Source of the DNA: Cymodocea nodosa
Taxonomy: Eukaryota; Streptophyta; Magnoliopsida; Alismatales; Cymodoceaceae
Assembly: GCA_036874045.1 (NCBI GenBank)
Contig: JAZBRI010000010.1
Span: forward strand, 2,686,001 to 2,750,000
Length of the DNA: 64,000 bases
Direction of reading: 5' to 3'
The position numbers and the translations under genes were made by a program. The notes under the pieces are model-generated. The model ran no database searches, was not told the origin of the DNA, and saw only the letters and a list, made by a program, of their open reading frames with translations. This document shows, piece by piece, positions 11,332 through 22,257 of the stretch (position 1 is its first letter; each line of letters opens with the position of its first letter).

Positions 11332-12089
11332 TTAGTCTTTTTTCCTAAGTTCATCTACTTCCTTCTGGAGCTTTTCTAGTTGTTTTTCTAATTGATTTAT
11401 TTGTTCAATAGCTCCTATAATGTCTCTAGAAGGTCTAGATACATCAGCAACTGCAGCATTGTAATTTCTGTATTCTTTCACTGAAATGGCTCTAGATCTT
11501 ATCATTTTAGACATCCATTTCGTGAAGTCAATACTATCCACCATCAGTAGTGGAATTAGATCTCCATAAAATAATTTCTTCTTTGCTACTCTCAACTTGG
11601 AGATAAAAATTATAGACCAATTAATTTGAATTCTGTTCACAACTGCATATGTGGCCCATTTAACAAATTGACTTAGTTCAATATCATGGTCTTGTCGTTG
11701 GTAGACATTTTTAATCAAAATGTTAGCTACCATGTATGCTTTACCATTTAAGTGCTTCAATTTGTTTAATAATGGCACACCAGGATTGATAGCTACATAG
11801 TCCTTTATTTCTTGTTCTGTCCACTCAACTACATTTGTGTTCTCTAGAATTTCTATTCCTTCATTTTTCAATCCAAAAATGTTGTGGAGAAGCTCTAGTG
11901 TTATCTGTACATCAACTTGCTCCACGTTAGAAATTAATTTTCCTTATTTCTCTCTCAAGTTTGCATAAAAATAGGGTACTAGATTTTCGTATACTGCATG
12001 CCCTATCTGTCGAGAAATAAATTGTAGTAGACCTTGGAACTCAAATAATTCTTTAATTTCCTACATACTATCCTAGTTTACTAGCTTAC
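11332..12089 (-). pseudogene. AthD copy 1 accessory ORF, C-terminal conserved core
   Basis: On the minus strand this is the same core as in the Sireviruses: EFQGLLQFIS, FYANLREK, ITLELLHNIFGLKNEG, LNGKAYMVANILIKN, NRIQINW, KKLFYGDLIP and RAISVKEYRNY, then a coiled-coil end (NQLEKQLEKLQKEVDELRKKD) and a stop at 11332-11334. From about 11925 down it is open for 197 codons; upstream stops occur near 11940. It is separated from its N-terminal half (13866-15096) by a 1.78 kb insertion. No membrane segment is visible. The function is unknown; the family resemblance is to FYANL-type plant transposon accessory proteins. Confidence 0.78.
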
Positions 12090-13865
12090 TGTATAGATGA
12101 TATTTGTGTAGATTTTATATGATAATTCATGTATTCTATGTCTTGAAACTCAAGTTATATGCACTTATATAAGAAAATACATGTTAATCACATTTTTATA
12201 ACATTGCATGAATATGTGCACAAATGCACCCCTTTAATGCAATTTTCACAAAACATACTAGATGTTCATATGCTTAATGTATGATTTAATAATTGTTAGG
12301 CCAAGAAAGAGATTTTAAAGGTCATCAAGGTATTGAAATAATTTGATATGGCCACATATATTTTATACACTGGTTATGAAATTATGGACATTAAATGCAA
12401 TAATGTGACATTGGTTATGAATAATTTTAAATACATGTTACTAATTGATTCATTCATGGATGAACTTACATTTCACATTTGTAAACATGTTAAAATGAAT
12501 GTTACATACCTTAGAAATAAATATATTTCAAGTTCATAACTAGAGTTATTTTTGGCATGTATTACTAACATTACATGCATGACTTAAATGGATTTGATTA
12601 TAGGTGAATGAGGGCCCTTAGATCAAGCCTTGGGATCATCAATCCTTGATGATCAAAATCTCTATAAATAGGCCTTGTATTCCACAAGTTTTCTCCCCTC
12701 TCCAACTCCAAAATTCGGAATCCCCCTTGGTGCTCCAAGCAATGAGGTGAAGGAGCTCCCCTCTTGGTGTCTTCTCCTCCAAATGTCTCTTGGAGGTAAG
12801 GTTCTTCTTCTTCTTGTCTTCTCCAATACTTCATCTGGCATTCTACATCTTGAGGAGGTGAATTGCTACTGCAAATCCCCTCTTGTTGGTGCTAAATCCG
12901 TGGATGAAGCTCGATTGGAGATACACTTGAAGGTGTGGAAACTTGCATCCAAGAGAGCTCTTCAATTGTTCTACATGTTGTTGTATTCCCTTCAGCGTTG
13001 GACCTCTAATCCATGGAGGGAACAAGCAGCTTTGGACGTAGAGAATTGCTGGAGAAGGTAGCCATCTCAAGTGGTGTGAAGCAAGGAGGTTATGTCCCTT
13101 GTGCTCAAGCCATTAGAGGTGTGATCTTAAGGTAATAGGAGTAGGCATTTGAGTGGAGATGGAGTTGTAATGTAAATTTCAGTAGTATATGTTTGTTAAT
13201 TGTTGTTGTTTGTGTGGTCCACGTGATTTCCCCTTAGTATATTGTTGAATTCTTGTGTTAGTTTCAATGTATTTCAATTCTAAGCTTAGTTTGAGTTTTC
13301 GCCTTCTATGTGTTTGATTTTATGTTTCTTTGTATGGATTGTTCTCAAATGTTTGTTCCTCTAACTCTAACATAGTTTAGATGTTTTTTACTTAATTCTA
13401 ACCTTCTGATTTACTTGATTTTGATTGTATATAGCTTATACTTAGTAGATTAGAGCATACATGGAGTTCGATGTATGGTTATAAGTCCATGTATGCTAGT
13501 TTTGTAGTAGAATTAGTAGTTTGATGTAGTGTAATTTTCTTTTCTATTTTTGTAGTGTAATAATTATTGTGTGTTGCTTTCTCTTAAGTGATGGATAGAG
13601 GGGGACATGAATGAGGTTTCTCATTACTGATTCAACTCTATATGAAGTCATTTTTAACATACACATGATTGTTAAGGCAAACATGTGATGAGAATGCATT
13701 TACACAAGGCATATCTATAAGCTCTAGTGAATTTTATGTTTAATTGCTGGTCCTTGTGGATTCGACCTGTTCTTGCATGCTTTCTATAATTGACTCCATG
13801 CACTTGTGGTTATAAATATTAAAACTTGATTGTATGTTAATTTCATAACATATAAACCTCGAACA
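12090..13865 (+). repeat. Probable solo LTR of another (Athila-type) retroelement inserted in the accessory ORF
   Basis: The AthD copy at 62400-62460 lacks this 1776 bp segment, so it is an insertion. It begins TGTATAGATG and ends CTCGAACA. Flanks are CTTAC on the left and TCTAC on the right, a 5-bp duplication if two transitions are allowed. Inside is a promoter-like TATAAATA (12663-12670) with a C/T-rich leader after it, and near the right end GGTCCTTGTGGATTCGACCT (13749-13768), typical of Athila-type U5 sequence. That gives plus orientation. ORFs at 12675-13061 and on the other strand show no recognisable product and are taken as chance frames in the leader. No internal region was found, hence solo LTR. 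Confidence 0.6.
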
Positions 13866-15096
13866 TCTACTATATATAATATCATAACCCCTAATCTCTT
13901 GATATTTATTATATGCTTCCTGACTCCAAAAGTGTACTTCATTCAAAACTGTTGCTTTAGCAGGGTCAGGAATTTGAATTTGTTGCTCTAGAGGGGTTTG
14001 TTCTTGAATTTCTTCTTCCATTTGCTGAACTTGAGTTTGTTGGAAATGATCTTGAGATTCTTGCATTCTTGTTTCTACTTCTATCTATGGTGGAGAACCA
14101 AAAGAACTTTCCACTCTTCTTTCTTGAATCCTCTCAAAAATTTGTTGAAGAGTCTCTCCCTCTTTAGTGAAATCTGTCGAGATATTTCCTTCTTGTTCCA
14201 TAGGCTTATGTTCAACTTCTTGTTCAGTTTCTTCTCTTTCTTCTTCCTCTTGACTACCAATTTGCATTGTCATTGTTCTTTCTGATTCTGTGGTAGATTG
14301 GGATGGAGTCACGGGCAAATCAACTTCTGCCCTAACTTTAGTTTCTTCTCTTTGTATAGGCTGCAGACTAATTTCAGCCTATTTTTATTCTTCTCTTTGC
14401 TCTTGCTATTGTTGCTCTTGCTCCTCCTTAGATTTGGATAGCAGGTCTACAAAAATGGGCTCTACAGACCCTTCTAATATTTTCAGCTTAGTTTTAATCT
14501 CTACAAGAGCTTCAGGCACTATCTCTTTTCCTTTCCTTCTTCTAAATAGCTATGTTTGGTCTGCCTCTTCCTCCTCTAAGATTAAATCTACAAAAATAGG
14601 CTCTATAAGCCCTTAAGCCACAAGTACTAGTTCTTCCTGTTTTACTTTTTCTATAATTACTGGTCTTGAAGGACCAACTTTAGTTTCTCTTGCAGTAGGT
14701 ATGGAAGTGGCTTCTTGATGCTGTTCAACTTTAACTTTGTATTGGGCCTTCAACTTTTCTATAGCCCTCCTTTTGTGAAGTGCATCAAACACCAGATATG
14801 CTTTAGCTACTACCAAATCTTCTGGTTCTCCTTGGTTTTTCCCAACTTGAACCAATTCTTTAAATTCTCTTAATTCTTCTTTCGTAAAAGGCCCCATAAC
14901 TACCACCGTTTCTAGTAGTTTAGGTGGTGGAATTGAAGGTCCTGCTTGTTTTGCAACTGTAGCCAACATTTTTGCTGCTGGTTCTTCAACTACTTTCATC
15001 TATTGCTCCCAAATTGCTCATCAGGCATGTCCACCAACATGTCGTACGAACCATAATCTGGACTTGCGCTAGATCAATTCTAAGGCAACCTCGTTA
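13866..15096 (-). pseudogene. AthD copy 1 accessory ORF, N-terminal and acidic middle part
   Basis: The minus strand reads, with scattered stops, WFVRHVGGHA, a helical segment (FTKEELREFKELVQVGK, DALHKRRAIEKLKAQYKVKV), then long Glu/Gln-rich low-complexity stretches (EEEEREETEQEVE, QQTQVQQMEEEIQEQ) and VHFWSQEAYNKYQEIRGYDI, where the solo LTR cuts in. The second AthD copy (61680-63913) has the same order and about 70 more N-terminal codons. Here those are missing: at about 15096-15103 the integrase frame ends and the accessory frame starts almost at once, so the pol/accessory contact is a deletion junction. Confidence 0.75.
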
Positions 15097-15102
15097 TTTG
15101 GC

Positions 15103-16290
15103 CTAAGTCTTCAGAATAGGTCTAAGTCTTTGTCCATTTACTTTAAATATATTCTAATTTTTAGGATTTTCAATTTTAATAGCTCTATAGTAATAAATAT
15201 TTCGAATTATGTAAGGTCCTGCCCATCTAGATCTTAATTTTCCTGGATGGTTATGAAGTCTAGTCATGTAAAGATATACTTCTTGTCCTATTTCAAAAGT
15301 TTTTGGAATAATTTTATTGTCATGCTAGAACTTCATTTTCTTTTTTTCTCCTTCAGTTTTTGAATAAGCTTCATTCCTAAATTCTTCTAATTCAATCAAT
15401 TGCATTTTCCTATTTTTAGTACCTTGATTTAAATTAGTGTTTAGAGTTTTTAATGCCCAATAAGCTTTATGTTCAATTTCAAGTAGTAAATGACAACTTT
15501 TTCCATATACTAGTCTAAAAGATGACATACCTAAGTTTGTCTTATAAGCAGTTCTATAAGCTCAAAGTGCATCTATTAGTCTATTAGCCTAATCTTTTCT
15601 AGTAGGATTTACTACTTTTTCTAAGATTAATTTAATTTGTTTGTTTGCACTTTCTACTTGTCCACTTGTTTGTGGATAATATGATGTTGCAATTTTTTGA
15701 TTTACTCCATATTTCTTCATTAAGGCTTCAAAACTTATATTACAGAAATGAATTCCTCTATCATTGATAATAGCTTTAGGTATTCCAAATCTGGCAATTA
15801 TATTAGTTCTTATAAACTATATTACTACTTTGTTGCCATTAGTTTTTGTAAGAATAACTTCTATCCATTTAGACACATAATCCACCCCCAATAATATATA
15901 ATTAATTTGATTAGACTTAGGAAATAGACCCATAAAATCTATTCCCCACACATCAAAGATTTCAACCTTAACAATAGGATTCAAAGGCATCATATTCCTC
16001 TTTGATATTCTTCCTATTTGTTGACATCTTAAACAACTTAAGTAGTATTTATGAGCATCTTTGAATAGTGTTGGCCAATAAAATCTACATTGCAGAATTT
16101 TGGCAGTAGTTTTCCTTGAACCAAAATGCCTTCCATATGCTTGGTCATGGTAGAAAGACAATATGCTCTAATATTCAATTTTTGGAACACACCTCCTTAA
16201 AACTAGATCAAGACATTTCTTAAATAAGTATGGGTCTTCCTAATAGTAATATTTTACTCTTGAAAAGAACAATTTCTTATCCTGTCTATT
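15103..16290 (-). pseudogene. int: AthD copy 1 integrase
   Basis: The enzyme inserts element DNA into the genome. On the minus strand the zinc-binding HHCC part reads FYHDQAYGRH, then CLRCQQIGR; the catalytic core has WGIDFMG (first Asp), INDRGIHF (second Asp) and GQVESANKQIK (Glu), so DDE residues are present. The tail has the Athila-type YGKSCHLLLEIEHKAYWALK and a GKLRSRW region, ending VNGQRLRPILKT with stop at 15103-15105. Several TAG stops interrupt it, including two where the AthC copy has Trp (TGG). It is therefore inactive. Confidence 0.9.
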
Positions 16291-17970
16291 CTAATCCTTA
16301 GGTGTTAAACCGGTAACTAAGTAATTAACTATGTCTGCATACCAAGGCATTGTGCTCATGGTCATTAACTGTTCATCAAGAAAATTATCCTTAATTTCAA
16401 TTTTTGATTTTTCTATTTGTAATCTAGATAAATGATCTGCTACTACATTCTTACAACCTTTTTTATCTTTAATTTCTAGATCAAATTCTTGTAATAATAA
16501 TATCCATCGGATCAATCTAGGTTTAGTCTCTTTCTTTGCTATTAGGTGTTTTAAAGCTAAATGATCCGTGTATACTATCACTTTAGCTCCAATCAGATAT
16601 GATCTAAACTTTTCTAAGGCAAACAAAATAGCTAACAGTTCTTTTTCAGTACTTGTATAATTAACTTAAGCATCATTTAAAGTTTTGCTTGTATAATGAA
16701 TCACTCTAGGAGATTTTTCTATCTTCTGTCCCAGCACTGCTCCTACAGCAAAATCAAATGCATTACACATTAATTCAAATGGATGGCTCCAATCAGGTGC
16801 TTGTATTATAGGAGTTGAAATTAAACTAGTCTTAAGCTTGAAAAATGCTTCTTTGCAATTTTTATCAAAGTGGAATGAGACACCTTTTAATAGATTAGTT
16901 AAAGGTCTAGCTATTTTGCTAAAATCTTTAATAAATCTTCTATAAAATCCTACATGTCCTAGAAATGATCTAATATCTTTTACTGATTTAGGTTCTGGTA
17001 GATTAGAAATTACTTCTATTTTAGCTTTATCTACTTCCAACCCTTTATTTGAAACAACATGTCCCAAGACTATTCCTTGTTTAACATGAAGTGACATTTT
17101 TCCCAATTTAGAACCAGACTTTTTTCCACAGCATTTTAATACTTGGTCTAAATTGTTTAAACACACTTCATATGAAGTTCCATATATAGTAAAATCATCC
17201 ATAAATATTTCTAAAAAATCTTCAGTCATTCCAATGAATATGCCCTACTTACACTTTTGAAAGGTGGCTGGTGCATTGCATAATCTGAATGGTATTCTCT
17301 TAAAAGCATAAGTTCCATTAGGACATGTGAAAATTGTTTTCTCTTGATCCTCTAATGCTACTGGAACTTGGTTATATCTTGAATACCAATCTAGGAAACA
17401 AAAATATTCTTGCCCTGCTAATTTCTCTAGCATTTGATCTATGAAAGGTAAGGGAAAATGATCTTTCCTAGTCATAGTATTCAGCTTTCTATAGTCTATA
17501 CACACTTTCCAACCCGATTGAATTCTAGTAGGTATCAACTCCTGACTTTCATTCCTAATAACTGTTAATTCTGATTTCTTAGGAACTACATGGATTGGAC
17601 TAACCCATGAGCTATCAGAAATCGGATAAATTATGTCATTATCTAACCATTTCACTATTTCCTTCCTAACTAATTCTTTAAGGTTTGGATTTAATCTCCT
17701 CTTAGGAATTCTAACTAGTTTAGCATTCTCTTCTAAATATATGTGGTGACAACATAAAGTTGCACTTAACTCTTTTATATCAGTCATAGTCCATCCTATA
17801 GCCTCTTTATAAGCTTTTACTACATCTTTTAATTTAGAAATTTGATCCTCTTTTAAATCTGAAGCAATAATGATTGGACATGTTCATTTTTCTTCTAGAA
17901 ATATATAGGTTAATTTAGGAGGTAAAGGTTTTAAATCTAAATGTTGACCATTAGAAGCTAGAGCTTCTAA
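16291..17970 (-). pseudogene. pol: AthD copy 1 reverse transcriptase and RNase H
   Basis: On the minus strand the fingers and palm read KVCIDYRKLN, CFLDWYSRYNQVPV, KRIPFRLCNAPATFQ, then FLEIFMDDFTIYG (FMDD catalytic motif), GLEVDKAKIEVI and SFLGHVGFYRRFIKDFS. RNase H follows: [39 protein letters not shown] in the form [13 protein letters not shown], and [12 protein letters not shown] deletion of a few codons between 17229 and 17245 and a TAG near 16666 break the frame. Two open stretches of 180-187 codons remain. The domain order is canonical for Ty3/Gypsy. Confidence 0.92.
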
Positions 17971-18690
17971 TTAAACATTTTCATCTTCTATATAAATCTC
18001 TTCTTGATCTCCTTCTATCTTTATGCTTTCACTTACTTCTAAAGTTTCAGAGTTTAGTTGCCTATTTACTTTTTCTTTAATCACATCATCTAGCATATCT
18101 CCTTCATCCTCTAAAAAGTCTATAGTATGTAAAGACATTTCTAACTCCTCAAACTTTTTTGGTTTGAAAATGTTTAATTGAGTATCCTCATTACCATATG
18201 CTAACTTCATCACTCCAGTTTTACAATTTATAACAGCCCTTGATGTTGCTAAGAGTGGTCTTCCCAAAATTAAAGATGTATCATGATTTTGATGCTTAAT
18301 TTGTTGGGAATCCAAAATCACAATATCAATAAGATATACAAAATTTTTGATTTTAATTAAGACATCCTCTATTTTTCCTCTAAGGTATCTTATACTTCTA
18401 TCAGCTAATTGAATAACAGTCCTAGTAGGGATTAAGCATTCTAATCCTAAGGATGTAAATATAACACTTGGCATAACATTTATACCTACACCTAGATCTA
18501 TTAAGGTTCTTTCTAGAATGGTATTTCCTATGGTGCATGATATAATTGGGATTCCAAGATCAGATAACTTTTTAAGAATTTGTGACAGAAATAGGGAACT
18601 ACTTTGCTTAGCTAAAAAGACTTTCCTTAAAACTTTTCGCTCTCTTTACTTCGTAGACCATTCCTTAAGAAATTTAGCACAAGGTGGCAT
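17971..18690 (-). pseudogene. pro: AthD copy 1 aspartic protease
   Basis: The minus strand gives LIDLGVGINVMPSVIFTSLG, the retropepsin active-site region as DLG rather than the usual DTG/DSG but normal for Athila (DLGASIN in typical members), followed by IQLADRSIRYLRGKIEDVLI and SLILGRPLLATSRAVIN. The protease would cut the gag-pol polyprotein. Upstream it is continuous with a linker typical of the group (LAPYLERLQQ, MPPCAKFLKEW). A 167-codon open stretch covers 17971-18474; stops lie upstream. Confidence 0.88.
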
Positions 18691-19720
18691 TTTCTGCAAT
18701 AAGTCTAACAAAGGAATGTTAACTTGTACTTTTCAAAAATTTCTCTAATTTTTTCTTGTTTTTCAGGAAATGTTTGTTGTAATCTTTCAAGATAGGGTGC
18801 TAATGATTATGATTTACAAGCTTCTTTATCTCTCATTTCATTTATTTGATCATTTTTAGTCTCATTTTCAAATTCAGTTTTTTCTTCATTGATTTCTAAA
18901 TTTTCAAATATTACATTTTCATTATCATTTTGATTTTTGTTCTTATCCACCTTCATATTACTTTCTTTTTGAATTTTTAGTGGTATATTAGTTCCAGATC
19001 TTAATGTTATACATACATCTTCCAGATTTTCATTACTTTCATGATGTTTTTGTATTTCATTTTCATAATTTTGATCTTCAATTATTTTTAGTTTTATCTT
19101 ACATTCTTTAAATTCTATTGCATTGGTATTTTCTTTTGTCTGTATGTCTTGCAAATTATGAAAATCTGTAACATTAAAGTTTTCATTTGTGTTTTCCTAT
19201 TGCATAACTTGTAATTTCATTGTAAATTCATCCAATGCTTTTAGTTTTCTTTCCAAGTCATCTAATCTCATTGCATTCAATTTTCGATCAATTTTCATTA
19301 TAGTTTTTTCAGTTTCGTATATGATATCAATTATAGGTTATGTATATTCTTCTTTATAGTTTAATTGATTGACTTCTTGTTGCTGACACATGTATTTTTC
19401 TAGTTTATCTATGTTTTGCTCTAAGCTATGCTCCAGTTTGCCATACTTATCCCAAATTTCCTTGTCTCTCAACATATTACACATTCTAAACTAACCATTA
19501 GTTGGGTAAACTATAGGATTCTCATACTCAGCTCTATTATTTTGAATATAATTCATTTGTTGTTCATGTGATCTAACAATCTGCAATTGTCTTAGTTTCA
19601 AACAATTGGAGATGTCATGACCTTCTAAATTGCAAAATTCACATATGCTAAATATAGGTTTCAAAAATCTTTGAGCATAAGCATATGCCATATTCTCAAT
19701 TCCACTCTTTTCATTATGAC
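18691..19720 (-). pseudogene. gag: AthD copy 1 gag C-terminus/linker with CCHC zinc knuckle
   Basis: On the minus strand a CX2CX4HX4C knuckle, CEFCNLEGHDISNC, lies near 19600-19650. It is followed by a long charged helical region (KYGKLEHSLEQNIDKLEKYM, DDLERKLKALDEF) and CITLRSGTNIPLK near 19000, matching the LRSGK segment that joins Athila gag to protease. Stops are present. The gag domain proper is missing upstream: at about 19720 the sequence changes to an AT microsatellite and AthC 3' region. The separate gag ORFs of this family (9478-10284, 35607-36955) lack a recognisable knuckle. Confidence 0.7.
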
Positions 19721-20609
19721 ATATATATATATATTTTCTTTTCTCTCTCTTTTTTTTTTTTTTTTACACATACGTTTCTCACAAAACTATGCCCATCTAC
19801 CCTTAAAATGCCTCCTACTAGGGGATTACGCACGAAGACTAAGAGGTTGCTTAGCCTCCGTCCCCGACCACCTTTTTGGAATGGGCATTTGGTCCTATCC
19901 CTTTTTTCTTTTTCTTTTTTTTTTAGGATAACCCATTGGACAAATTCAAGGTTATTCTCTAAGTTTCTTTTCAGGAAGAGGTAAGCTACCTTAGTTTGTT
20001 TTGGTTAAAGCCTCGTGGATGTGCAATAGTACATATAGTTTTGAAAATATTGATGGATTTGAATGAATTTTTATCTCCTTCCTAAAATTCCAAGGATCTT
20101 CTTGTAAAAGCTACACCTCAGGGTTAAAATACCAAAAACAAACCATAAAGTTTCTAAAAACAAAGAAAAATTAAAAACAAATCATTGTCAAAATGCCTCC
20201 CCCCATACCTAAACTTAGCATTGACCCCAATGTAATAAAAAAATAGTAAAGGTTAAGAGAAAATAGCATGTAGACAACATAAAAAGAAAAAAATGCACAA
20301 GAGAGAAGGTAAAGTCCCCCACCCATACCTAACAAGATATCCATTTGCACAAGAAAGATGAAATAAATTGGGATCAAGTATTACTCCTAAGAACATATAA
20401 TGGAGATTGAGTAGCATGTAAATGAGAGTAATACTTCATTCAGTTCAAGGAAAAATAAATCATATCTCAAGTGCATCATACATGTATAAGGATAAGGGTG
20501 ACATACCTTTTTTTTCTTGAAAGAGAGAGATAGAAAACTTGTAAAACTAACAAACAAATCAAATACGAAAAGTTAAGCACATATGTATATAATTTTTTTT
20601 TTTTTTTTT
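19721..20609 (-). other. AthC 3' noncoding region with purine-tract-like motifs
   Basis: No gene is seen; small ORFs here are low-complexity. On the minus strand TTTAGGTATGGGGGGAGGC (20194-20213) and a second TATGGGTGGGGG (about 20316-20330) resemble the polypurine-type motifs common in Athila 3' regions. Homopolymer T runs (19750-19765, 20592-20610) and an AT repeat (19721-19733) are present. The lower end meets AthD pol near 19720; no LTR terminus was identified. Confidence 0.55.
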
Positions 20610-22051
20610 TCACTTAGAAGAGGGATCCACACTATTCCCTTCTCCTTGCACTACATGAACTTCCACTCTACAAGGGTTTGGGATGGTGTTACTAGGTAGT
20701 TCGCCCCTCACACAACCTCTAGAATTGGCTGCTAATTGAGCCAACTAAGCTTCTATATTCTTGATAGATTTCTCGTGGCTAGACAATATGGGTGTAGTTT
20801 GCCCACTAACTTGCAATAAAGCTTGGATTCCCTTCTCAATATCTGCAATCTTCCTTTCTAAGGGTCCAATCCTATCTATCTAGGTAGGCGAGTGTGAGTT
20901 CCAAGTGCCATCCGAAGATCCAAATTGTTGCTCTGGTGGAGGTATAGGAATATCCTGCCATCTCCATGAAAGATTGGAGTGGGTGGACCATCCTGGGGAG
21001 TGGTGGGAGGATGACTAGAAATTCCTTTGTCCTGCACTAAGAGCATTGACTTGCTCAACAGAGGTGCCCTATATGACAGGACACTCCTCAATAGCATGTC
21101 CTTGTGTTCCACAAGCCACGCAACTAACATCTACCATAACCTTCTTCCCTTTTTGTTGGCTTAGGACTAAATCCTCCACTCTCTTCACCATTGAAGTCAT
21201 TCTAGCCTCCAAACTATAAAGGGGATCCACAGCATGAATGCCCCTTGGCAGGGATCTATCTAATGTCCTATTAGAGGAACTAGCCATCTCCATGGTCCTT
21301 TCTGCCAGATCAACTAAGGTATCCCAAGCTTGAGTCTCTGTAAGTCTCATGAATCACCTAGGGCATAATGACTCCAACATTTCCTTGGTGTTATAATCCA
21401 GTCCTTCAAAAACAACTTGACATTGCCTAGACTTGGGTAAACCATGATTTAGGCATCTTGCCAACAACCTATTAAACCTTTCAAAATACTTCCAAAAAGG
21501 CTTGTTTGGTTGTTGAGAGATGTTCAAAATTTGGTTCTTTGCTTGAATGGTCTTGTGCAATGGATGGAATTTCTTGATAAATATTGCACAAAATTTAGTT
21601 CAAGTCCTAATAGAATTGGCTGAGAGAGTGTTCATCCATAATTTGGCATCATCTCTCAATGCAAAAGGAAGGAATCTAAGTTTGATGGCATCAACATGTA
21701 CATTAGGCAAGCTTATTATGTTGCACACGTCATTAAAATCACTAAGAAATATATATGCATCCTCCTTGTCCAACCCGTGAAAATGAGGCAATTGGTTCAC
21801 TAGTTCATGTGTAGTTCTATCTTGTGCCCTTCTACTGGGGGTATGACTAGACAAGATGGTTGGGCATGAACTCTAGGATAGCAAATGTCTTCTAATGTTT
21901 GCTCTTCTATTCCTACTAGGTTTACTATGCTATTCTCTTCCATATCTAAATTGTTTTCAGCTTGTTTTTCTAATAACAAGTCTAATCCTCCTAACTATTC
22001 TCCTCTTACTAATCTATTGCTATGATCTCTAGACCACATAGGAGATTGCAT
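20610..22051 (-). pseudogene. gag: AthC gag with CCHC zinc knuckle, located downstream of pol
   Basis: The minus-strand ATG at 22051 starts MQSPMWSRDHSNRLVRG. It reads, after one stop, to HPQ-type motif QPSCLVIPP, shifts frame near 21795, then VNQLPHFHGLDKEDAYIFL, KLRFLPFALRDDAKLW, FWKYFERFNRLLARC (gag domain), LPRGIHAVDPLYSLE and the knuckle CVACGTQGHAIEEC (about 21072-21115). It ends with HSNLSWRWQ, GELPSNTIPNP and VDPSSK with stop at 20610. Stops near 21356 and after the knuckle disable it. It lies only about 200 bp after the integrase stop on the same strand, with no LTR between. The product would form the particle and bind RNA. Confidence 0.87.
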
Positions 22052-22257
22052 ATAATAACAACAATAATAAAGATGTATGGAAGAGGTGTGGAAGAAATTT
22101 TACTCACTACAAGTGCTGCGTGTGCTATCTCCCTACATCATCAAGTGAGGTAATTGATAATTACACAAAATAATTGATAAACAATAATGCAAATAAACAA
22201 TGTACATAAACAAAAAGAAGGAAAAATACTATAAACACTATCTATAAATAAGAAATT
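22052..22257 (-). other. Short AthC integrase-gag intergenic gap
   Basis: Only about 206 bp separate the integrase stop from the gag ATG. I see no TG...CA termini, no primer binding site and no purine tract in it. The absence of an LTR here matters for interpreting the pol-then-gag order. Confidence 0.6.

Larger units (their letters stand above)
9478..19720 (-). mobile_element. AthD copy 1: Gypsy/Athila-like element, minus strand
   Basis: Minus-strand order from high to low coordinate is: gag-type zinc knuckle and linker, protease, reverse transcriptase, RNase H, integrase, accessory ORF (split by a solo LTR), about 1 kb of noncoding DNA, and the N-terminal half of a gag, cut by SirA copy 2 at 9478. 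No LTR of this family is seen inside this interval. The upper edge near 19720 abuts AthC sequence. The integrase tail (YGKSCHLLLEIEHKAYWALK) and the FMDD reverse transcriptase point to the Athila group. Every ORF carries stops, so the copy is dead. The order pol, accessory, gag is unusual; see the findings. Confidence 0.75.

Noticed and set aside
14290-14616. Plus-strand frames at 13998-14285, 14290-14616 and 62851-63279
   Set aside because: They are antisense shadows of the Glu/Gln-rich accessory ORF; the minus-strand reading aligns between AthD copies.
19671-19984. Phe-rich hydrophobic frames at 19671-19984 and 20171-20377 that could look like membrane proteins
   Set aside because: They are translations of T-rich tracts in the AthC 3' region, with homopolymers and no conserved motif.
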